64,000 nucleotides of DNA. Origin: Paraspadella gotoi (taxonomy: Eukaryota > Chaetognatha). The stretch lies in assembly GCA_051294375.1 (NCBI GenBank), contig CM119270.1:198713-262712 (forward strand), read 5' to 3'. The position numbers and the translations under genes were made by a program. Position 1 is the first letter of the stretch. Every line of letters begins with the position of its first letter. The notes below the pieces were generated by a model. That model made no database searches. It was given only the letters and a program-made list of their open reading frames with translations, and was not told the origin of the DNA. Below are positions 56,189-64,000 of the stretch, in pieces.

Positions 56189-56847
56189 CATATAACTATA
56201 TCTATCTATCTCTTATCTATCTATATCTCTATCTATCTATCTATCTTAATTCTATCTAACAATACACATTTCTTAGAAAACGAATAATTTTTCTGTTTTT
56301 CTTTTATTCCCTATGAGACTTGCAAAGAAAACAGTTTAATAAGCCAGTCAAGATTACTAAGTACGTGTATCTTCGCGCAATAGGCAAGTAATCAATGATA
56401 AAACAAACAATTTTTATTTTGGTTTTTTTTTTTTATTTTTTTTTTTTTTTAAACCGTGAAAACTTCTTGTAAATCTAACGCTAATTACAAACAAATCTTC
56501 GCGACAAAAAGTCATTTTATGTTTTTCCTACTTTTTTCGCCGACATTAACATGTTATTGTGTTTGACGTCGTCGTCGTCGTCTTTAGCGTAATTCATTGT
56601 CGTCGTCCTCCTCCTCCTTTCTCTCCTCTTCCTCTCTCTATCTTCCTACTCCTCCTTCTCCTCCTTCTCCACCTCTTTTCCTCCTCCTCTTCCTCCTCCT
56701 CTCTTCTTCTTCCCTTCTTTACCTCATCCTCTTTCCTCCTCCTCCTCTTCCATCTCTTCATCTCTTTCTCATCTCCATCCTCTCTCTTTCTCCTCCCCTT
56801 CTTCTTCCTCCTCTTCCTCATCCTCCTCCTCCTCTCCTCCTTCCCAG

Positions 56848-56965
56848 TTTCAAGGGCAATAAAAAAAGTTCCATCAGGTTTCCTCGAAAATCGTGAACGA
56901 GCTTCTTGTCGTGTGATGAAGAGCGATGGCGAGTTTGATTCGGTGTGGGTGAAGACGCCTGGAGG
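56848..56965. other. candidate exon gamma (strand unresolved)
   Basis: A non-repetitive island kept in all unit copies (also 55625-55765 and 61077-61195). On the plus strand it follows a strong pyrimidine tract and CCCAG, and reads AIKKVPSGFLENRE and MKSDGEFDSVW before GTGAAG. On the minus strand it follows TTCCTCCAG and reads, with six T, KPDGTFLLPLKL. Copies disagree on homopolymer lengths, so the frame cannot be settled. No family recognised. Confidence 0.35.
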
Positions 56966-57448
56966 AACAATGTCTTTCGTCCTTCGTTCCTTCGCTTCCG
57001 TTCGTCGGTTCCTTCGTTCGTTCGTCTCGTTCGTTCGTTCGTTTCGTTCTTCGTCGTTCTTCAGTTGTTCGGTTCGTTGTTCGGTTTTCGGTTTTCGTAT
57101 TCGTTAATGTCAACTTAGCTATTCATTCTCATTCATTCATTCATCATTCATATTCATTCATTCATTCTTCAACAAAATAAAATTCTCTGTTCTCGTCGTT
57201 CGGTTCGTTGTTTCGTCATCGTTTAATTCGTTCTATTCATTATTTCATTCATTCAATTCATTCATTCATTCATTCATTCATTTCATTCATTCATGCTCTT
57301 AATTCATTTATTAATTCATTCGATCATATTTAATCAATCAAAAATGTAATCAATTAATCGCTCAACCAATCACCTAATGAATAAATTAATCAATCAAATC
57401 AAAAAAACCAATCAAATCAATCAATCAATTAATCAAATTAATTATGAC

Positions 57449-57519
57449 CTGGTGACCGTGATTATTTTCACGGGGTGGTTGAGAGGAGGCGCCACTTCCG
57501 CTGGAGGCGCTGATCGATT
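57449..57519 (-). CDS. exon beta of an unidentified minus-strand gene
   Basis: The acceptor TTTTTGACGTCAG precedes 57519. The donor is CACCAG|GTCATA at 57449 or CACG|GTCACC at 57457. In phase 0 it reads NRSAPPAEVAPPLNHPVKII. A second copy at 61955-62020 differs by indels. It enters in phase 0, which agrees with exon alpha. No family recognised; Pro-rich and probably disordered. Confidence 0.45.
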
Positions 57520-57682
57520 CTGACGTCAAAAACAAAAGGAAAAACAAAATGAAAGTTGAAAGAAAAAAGAAACAAAGAAAACAAATGAACATCGAATGAA
57601 AACGAATGAAGTTAAGAGACAAAAAACGTGAAACTTTTTTTGGAGAAAATGTTTCTCCTTCGTTAACTTTTCCATTTCTCTC

Positions 57683-57716
<34 letters not shown>

Positions 57717-57741
57717 NNNNNNNNNNNNNNNNNNNNNNNNN
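57717..57741. other. 25-N scaffold join
   Basis: It joins the CT tract that should precede exon alpha to the middle of a TATC field. The order of pieces across it is therefore not natural when compared with 59870-62520. Confidence 0.85.
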
Positions 57742-58569
57742 ATACCAATATTATCCTATCTATTCTAATCTAATCTATCTATTATCTATCTATGCAATCT
57801 ATCTACTCTATCGATCCTATCTACTCTACTCTTCCTATCTATCTATCTGAAAGGACAAATCAACATCCTTAAAGAAGCAAAGTACTCTCAATTTGTTTTT
57901 CTTTATCTCCTATGAGATTTGCTAAGAAAACTTTATATAGGCCAGCCAAAAGAACATAACCCGTATGTATCTCATCCCGCAGAATAGGCAAGTACATCAT
58001 ATTCAACAAACATTTTCATTATTAAACGTCTTGAAACAATCTTGGGTAAATCTAACGCCTAATTACAAACATCTCCGCACGATCACAATGTGCTTTCATT
58101 TTCTATACTTTTATTCGCCGACATTACATTTGTCATGACAGATCAGTCGTCGATCGTCTTAGCCGTGTCATGCTGTCCGTCCTCCTCCCCCTCACCTCCT
58201 CTTCCTCATCTTCTACCTCCTCAGTTCTCTCCTTCTCCCCCGTCCTTTTCTCCTGCCTCCTACCTTCCTCCTCTCCATCTTCTTCCTTCCCCTTCTTCCT
58301 ATCCCTCTATCCTCCTATCCTCCTTCACCACTCTTACATCCTCTTCTCATCTCCTCCTCGTTCTCCGCCCCTCTTACTCCCCCCTTCACTCATCTCTCAT
58401 CCTCTCTCGTCCCATTTCAAGGATCGAAAAGTTCACATCAAGGTTTGCCATCGCAGTAAATCCAGTGAAGCAGGCTTTTGGTCTCCGGCCACCCCTGTGT
58501 GATTGAAGCGAGGCGAGGTGTTGACCTACCATTGTGGAGTGAAGACGCCTGCAAGCGACAATGTTCCTT

Positions 58570-58960
58570 CTTCCTTCGTTCCTTCGTTCCTTCGCTTCCT
58601 TCGTTCCTTCTTCGGTTCTTCGTTCTTCTTCGTGTTCGTAATCTTCGATTCGTTCGTTCGTTCGTTCGTTCGTCGTCAGTTGCTTCGGTTCCGTTCTTAT
58701 CGTGTTCGCTTTCCGTTCATTCGTAATAATCTCAGTCTACAATTCATGTCACTCATTTTCACTTCTATTCATTCATTCACTTATTCTTCATTCCTCAGTT
58801 CATATTTCATGCATGTTCTCTCGTTCGTTCTCTCGTTCCGCGTCGTTTCGTTTCATTATGAAATTCGTTCATCATATCATTCCATTCATTCATTCATTCG
58901 AGTCTCAGTCATCATTCATTCATCTCATTCATTCATTCGCTTTAATTCATTATTAATCAT
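58570..58960. repeat. (TTCG)n and (ATTC)n fields
   Basis: Tetranucleotide runs, also at 56985-57300 and 61200-61690. Phe/Val/Arg and His/Ser/Phe/Ile frames are repeat artefacts. Confidence 0.9.
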
Positions 58961-59489
58961 CGTCGATGCATACTTTACAATTCAGCTCGAAATGTACATC
59001 AATTAAGCGCTCAACCATCACGCTAATGAATAAAGAATTACACTCAATTCAAAAAAAACCAAGTTCAAATCATCAATCAATTAATCAAATTAATTAATGA
59101 CTGGTTAACTGTGATTAATTCTTCTACGGTGGTCGAATACGGAGGAGTGGCTTGCACTTCGCCTTGTAGGAGCCCCTGACACATCTTTCTCCGTCCAATA
59201 ACACAGCAAAGGACGTAGAAAAAACAAAATCGACAAGATGAGAAGAACGAAAACGAAACAAAGAGAACACAGAACCATCGAGATTGAAAAGCGGAGAAAT
59301 GAAGTCTAAGGAGACACAAAAAACGTCGAAACTATTTTTGGAGAAAATGTTTCTCCCTCGTTACTTTCCTTTGTCTCTTCCTTTTTCCTCTCGCTCTCTC
59401 AGCTCTACTCATCTCTCTCTCTTCTCTCTTTTCTTTTTCGCCCTCTCTCTCTCCTCTCTCTCTCTCTCTCATCTCTCTCTCTCGCTCAC

Positions 59490-59567
59490 CTTGAGTTTCC
59501 TAATGCCAGGAAGTCCAAGCGTCTCGGGCATGAACAACGTCTCCGCTTTGCTGCTCAGAAATTTGTC
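59490..59567 (-). CDS. exon alpha of an unidentified minus-strand gene (cleanest copy)
   Basis: A pyrimidine-rich acceptor (CTTTTTCCGTTCTCAG) precedes 59567 and the donor AAG|GTGAGC follows 59490. It has exactly 26 codons with phase 0 at both ends: DKFLSSKAETLFMPETLG, then LPGIRKLK. A second copy at 62301-62380 has two extra bases. It is upstream of exon beta in transcript order. I do not recognise the protein. Confidence 0.6.
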
Positions 59568-61954
59568 CTGAGAACGGAAAAAGAAATTTAGGCCGTATTT
59601 CCCATAAATCTCCCATTTTAGCTTAAATTCAGAAGTTTTTTAAAATTTGAAAACATTTATCAGGGGTTAGAGATAAGGGTCCCGGTTAAAGTTTGGGTTA
59701 TGGACTTGGTTGGCGATTTAGTAAAGAATTTAGGTTATGGATAAAGGTTTACTATCTAGGAAAAAAGTTAGAAACATTTTTAATTAAGAGAGAGATTTTT
59801 ATTTCAATGAGCTTGGGTCGCATCTGACAGAAGTCACATTTAGCGGGTCAACTGCAAATGCCCGACTAATTAAAAATTAAGGAAACCACAAAACTTTACG
59901 AAACTAGTGAAAATATATATCTCGATTTCTTTAGTGTTTTTGTCATTTGTCATTTGTCGTTATCCAAACGGACAGATGGACAGACTAATCCTTTGGGAGA
60001 GGAAATTTGCAACGTCGCCTTAGTTTAGAGAGAATCTTACAAAATTATGACAAATCGTTAGAGCTTCGTCTCTCTCTTATCCTCTCACGTATCTCTCTCG
60101 CTCATCCTCCTCTCTCTCTCTCTCTCTCTGCTCTCATCAGCTTCAAAAATTAATGAAACAAAATCGGTTTTCCGTTTTTGGATTAGAGGTTTGCGAGAAG
60201 ATGACTCTCTATCTAGTCTGTCTATCTATTTAATCTATCTATCTTATCTATCTAACAAATCAATATTTCTAAAGTAAAGTAATTAATTTCTTTTTTTCTT
60301 TTATCTTTTATCTTTTATGGCTATATTCTAATATTCTTGTATTCTAATATATCTATCCAATCTATATATCTAATCTATCTATCTATCTATCTATCTATGC
60401 TATCTTATCTATCTATCTATCTATCATCTATCTATCTATCTATCTATCCTATCTAAACAAATGCAACATTTTTTCTTAAGAAAAAGTAATTAATTTCTAA
60501 TTTTCTTTTATTCCTAGAAATTTGTAAAGAAAAAGTTTACTAATGAGATTACTATGAGAATTACTATGAGATTACTATGAAGATTACTATGAGATTTGCC
60601 AAAGAAAAAGTTTTATAGCGTCAGTCAAGAAACTAAGTAATCAAATATTAAAAACAAACAATTTTTTTTTTAAACCGTGTAAAACTCTTGTAAATCTAAG
60701 GCTAATTACAAACAAATCTTCGCGGACAAAAAAGTCTTTATTGTTTTTTTCCTACTTTTTTCGCTCGACATTAACATGTTATTTGTGTTTGACGTCGTCG
60801 TCGTCGTCTTGTAGCGTAATCATTGTCGTCGTCCTGCGCTCCTCCTTCTCTTCCTCATCTTCCTGCATCTTCCTACTCCTTCTCTCCTTCTCCTCCTTCT
60901 TTTCCTCCTCCTCCTCTCCTCCTCCTCTTCTTCTCTTCCCCTACTTCCTCCATACCTCTTCCTCCTCCTCGCTCTTCCATCTCTTGCATCCTCTTTCTCA
61001 TCCTCACTCCTCCTCCTTTCTCCTCCCCTTCTTCTTCCTCCTCTTCCTCATTCCTCCTCCTCCTCCTGCCTCTTCCAGTTTCAAGGCAATAAAAAGTTCC
61101 ATCAGGTTCCTCGAAAATCCGTGAAGAGCTTCTTGCGTGTGATGAGAACCGATGGCTAGCTTGACTTTCGTGTGGGTGAAGACGCCTGGAAGAGAAACAA
61201 AAGTTCCTTCGTTCGCTTCCTTCGTTCGTTTCCTTTCGTTCGTTTCGTTCGTTCGGTTCGTTCGTTCGTATCGTTCGGGTTTTCGGTTTCGTTCATCGTT
61301 AATTCGTTCATTCATTTCATTCATTCATTCATTCATTCATTCAATTCATTCATTCATTCATTCATTCATTCATTCATTCATGTTCCTTGCGTTCGTTCGC
61401 GTTCGTTCGTTCGTTCGAGTTCGTTTCGTTCATGAGAGTCGTTAAATTCGTTCATTCATTCATTCATTCATTCATTCATTCATTCATTCATTCATTCATT
61501 CATTCATTCATTCATTCAATTCATTCATTCATTCTGTTCATTCGTTCGTTCGTTCGTTCGTTCGTCTCAGTGCTTCGTTCCGTTATCGTGTTCGCTTTCC
61601 GTTCCATTCGTATAATCTTCAGTTACAATCATCATATCACTTCATTCATTCATTCATTCATTCATTCAGTTCAATTCATTCAGTTCTCTCTTCGTCTTCG
61701 TTCGTTTCGTTTATTCGAATTCGTTCCAGGTCTTCCATTCATTCAGTTCAATTCGATCTCGTCATCATTCATCATCTATTTATTACATTCGCTTTAATTC
61801 ATTAATTAATCTCGTCGATCATATTTACATTCAAATCAAAAATGTAATCAATTAATCGCTCACCAATCACCTAATGAATAAATTAATCAATCAAAAAATC
61901 AAAAAAACCAATCAAATCAATCAATCAATTAATCAAATTAATTATGACCTGGTA

Positions 61955-62020
61955 ATCCGTGATTATTTTCACGGTGGTGGTTGAGAGAGGCGCACTTCCG
62001 CTGGAGGCGCTGAATCGATT
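61955..62020 (-). pseudogene. exon beta, second copy with indels
   Basis: Matches 57449-57519 apart from an extra base in 'gctgaatcgatt' and missing bases in the 'gcgccactt' region, plus a break at the donor. Probably the same exon assembled twice. Confidence 0.6.
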
Positions 62021-62300
62021 CTGAAAGTCAGAACAAAAGGAAAAAACAAAAATGAAAGTTGAGAGAGAAAAAGAAACAAAGAAAACAAATGAACATCGAA
62101 TGAAAAGCGAATGAAGTTAAGAGACAAAAAACGTCAAACTTTTTTTGGAGAAAATGTTTTCTCCTTCGTTAACTTTTCCATTTCTCTCTTCTTTCTCTCT
62201 CTCTCCTTCTCTCTCCTCTCTCTCGCTCCTCTCTCTCTCTCTCTTCTTCCTCTCTCTCTTGCTCTCTCTTCTCTCCTCTCTCTCTCTCTCTCCTCCTCAC

Positions 62301-62380
62301 CTTGAGTTTCCTAATGCGAGGAAGTCCAAGCGTCTCGGGCCAATGAACAACGTCTCCGCTTTGCTGCTCAGAAATTTGTC
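62301..62380 (-). pseudogene. exon alpha, second copy with indels
   Basis: Identical to 59490-59567 except 'gggccaatgaac' for 'gggcatgaac' and one substitution. Splice sites are kept. The insertion breaks the frame, so this copy or the other has base errors. Confidence 0.6.
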
Positions 62381-62520
62381 CTGAGAACCGGAAAAAAGAA
62401 ATTTAAGGCCGTATTTCCCATAAATCCCCATTTTAGCTTAAATTCAGAAGTTTTTTAAAATTGAAAACAATTTATCAGGTTTAGAAGAAGGGTCCCGGTT
62501 AAAGTAGAGCCAAACTCGTC

Positions 62521-63255
62521 ATGGGGTGGGGTCAGAAATTTGATTTTGGGAACTTTCCAAATGAATGTTTGTTCTTCAATACATTTCTGAGAAAACTTTT
62601 CATGGAGCAAGATTTTCTAAAATGGCAAGGAAGCATTAAGTAAATTAATTTTTTAAATATTTAATTTAATAGATAAGATAAATGTCAAAAATTTTTTTTT
62701 GATTTTTTGTATTTTTAAAAAGCAAATTCAATAGCTATGTAAGTTATCTAACACAAAGTATAATTCTTTTTTTCAAAATATTTTGATGATAAGTGTTGTG
62801 TTTTAAAATTGAGAAAAACCTTAAAAAATCATCCATCATCATTCATCATCCACGATGATTTTAGCTAGTTTTTACTAATTTTTAGTAATAAAACATCAAA
62901 AAATTTTAAAAAGTGTAAATTATATTTTTTGCTTAACTTTTTAAGATCATCAGAATCAATTAAAAAAACTTAAAATAATCCCAAAAAAATTTTTTAACAT
63001 TATATAGCAATAATAATAATATTAATTAGCGAATTACTCATGGTTCAGAACATTTTGCAAAAAAATTATTTAACGACAATAATTAATACCAAATTAATGG
63101 ATTAATGTTAATGCTGTTCCCATTAAAATTTGAAATTTGGTCGGCTACCGCTAGTTTTAAAGTTTGGGGTTAATGGACTTCGTTTGCGATTTAAGGTGAA
63201 GAGAATGTAGGTTATGGATAAAAGGTTTAAAGGGTTCAGGGGGTGGCTGTGGGTA
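62521..63255. other. AT-rich, no gene seen
   Basis: AT-rich with many A/T homopolymers. 'ggttaaagt' and 'gtttggggttaatggac' at 63155-63180 resemble 59688-59705, another sign of the repeated unit nearby. Confidence 0.5.
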
Positions 63256-63259
63256 ACCC

Positions 63260-63908
63260 TCCCGGTGGCTGTGGTAATTCCTACCCCACACGGGATTCTC
63301 CAACTGGATTCCTGCCCACACGGGATTCCTCCCACGCGGGATAACTCCCCGTGGGATTCCTCCCAACACCGGATTCCTTCCCACACGGGATTCCTCCCCG
63401 CGGGATTGCCTCCCACACGGAATTCTCCCCAGGAATTCCTCCCACACGGGATTCCTCCCCATGGAATTCCTCCTTCCATAGAATTCCTCCCACACGGGAT
63501 TCCTCCACACGGGATTCCTCCCAAAGAATCCTCCTTCACGCGGGATTCCTCCCACACGGGATTCCTCCCATGCAGGATTCCTCCCACACGGGATTCCTCC
63601 ACACGGGATCCTCCGACGTCGGGAATTCCTCCCACAAATCGGGAATTCCCATCCACACGGGATTTCCTCCCACGCAGGGATTCCTCCCACAGGGCGGATT
63701 GCCTCTCCACATGGATTCGCTCCCACACGGTATTCTCCCCCACAACGGGATTTCCTCACACTGAATTTCCCTCCCACACGGCGGGATTCCTCCCACACAG
63801 GATTCCTCCCACAATGGATTCCTTTACCTCCCACATGGATTCCTCCACACTGATTTCCTCCCACAGGGATTACTGCCCACACGTGATTCCTCCACACGGG
63901 ATTCCTCC
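63260..63908. repeat. 16-bp minisatellite, about 40 units
   Basis: Units of ACACGGGATTCCTCCC with single-base changes and 1-3-base indels. Because 16 is not a multiple of three and stops are rare in the unit, long frames (up to about 245 codons) are open on both strands. They are not genes. Confidence 0.95.
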
Positions 63909-64000
63909 CCTTAAAATTGTGAATTAACTTTCTTGTTGCATGTTCTTGTTGGTCAAGGAAAAAAATTGATTCATTACAAATAAAATTTTGTGTGTGGGTT

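Larger units (their letters stand above)
54480..62520 (+). repeat. redundant ~2.7-kb unit, four whole or partial copies
   Basis: Unit order, fullest in 59870-62520: 'gacagatggacagac', a CT tract, 'gaaacaaaatcggttt', a TATC field, 'aaaccgtg..aactcttgtaaatct', a CTCCTC tract, 'tttcaagggcaat', TTCG/ATTC fields, exon beta, a CT tract, exon alpha, 'agggtcccggtta'. Partial copies: 54480-55780, 55880-57716 and 57742-59700. The 57742-59700 copy is by far the most divergent, with indels everywhere, as in a raw long read. Most of this array is probably one locus assembled several times. Confidence 0.8.

Noticed and set aside
63260-63908. Evenly spaced repeats resembling a CRISPR array
   Set aside because: There are no unique spacers; the units are contiguous. 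The DNA is eukaryotic.
63123-63927. Long frames (up to about 245 codons) on both strands
   Set aside because: They arise from the 16-bp minisatellite; both strands are equally open and the proteins are pure repeat.

Overview
This is eukaryotic, animal nuclear DNA: split genes with GT/AG introns, tRNA-derived SINEs, a LINE fragment and very many microsatellites. The best lineage clue is a neuropeptide precursor at 45820-48980 (minus strand) that carries seven copies of FSEFV-Gly. These resemble the molluscan fulicin family (FNEFV-amide). A mollusc, or another lophotrochozoan, is the most economical reading; the species is not identifiable from this window.

The backbone of 3.6-40.2 kb is one plus-strand gene, a muscarinic acetylcholine receptor. 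Exons seen are TM4/ECL2 (3589-~3776), TM5 (5254-5487), three ICL3 exons (15992-16263, 19848-20096, 27266-27367), TM6 (27640-27795) and TM7 with the C-terminus (40038-40213). The last five join without a frame break across phase-1 introns. The TM4 and TM5 exons carry several frameshifts, and TM1-3 are not in the window. Its introns hold other genes. A four-exon, 173-aa secreted single-Ig-domain protein lies antisense at 12072-14536. Two adjacent multi-pass membrane proteins, tentatively XK-related, lie in sense at 35455-36555 and 37061-38225.

The fulicin-like precursor has three coding exons on the minus strand, and its introns carry two fold-back/TIR elements. At 54.4-62.5 kb, part of another minus-strand gene is seen as two small exons repeated across redundant copies. 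The window ends in a 16-bp minisatellite (63.26-63.91 kb).

The assembly is visibly imperfect. There are six 25-N joins, one 617-N gap and one 10-N gap. Two large inverted repeats are centred near N joins (about 18.7 kb and 35.1 kb). A block at 1-2067 recurs with many small indels at 6839-9390. A ~2.7-kb unit appears, whole or in part, up to four times at 54.4-62.5 kb. Copies differ mostly by single-base indels, as uncorrected long reads would, so copy number and frameshifts should be treated with caution.

The rest is AT-rich intron or intergenic DNA with CT/GA and trinucleotide microsatellites, tandem repeats, degenerate CCCTAA-like tracts and at least two dispersed repeat families. No bacterial, phage or CRISPR features are present.
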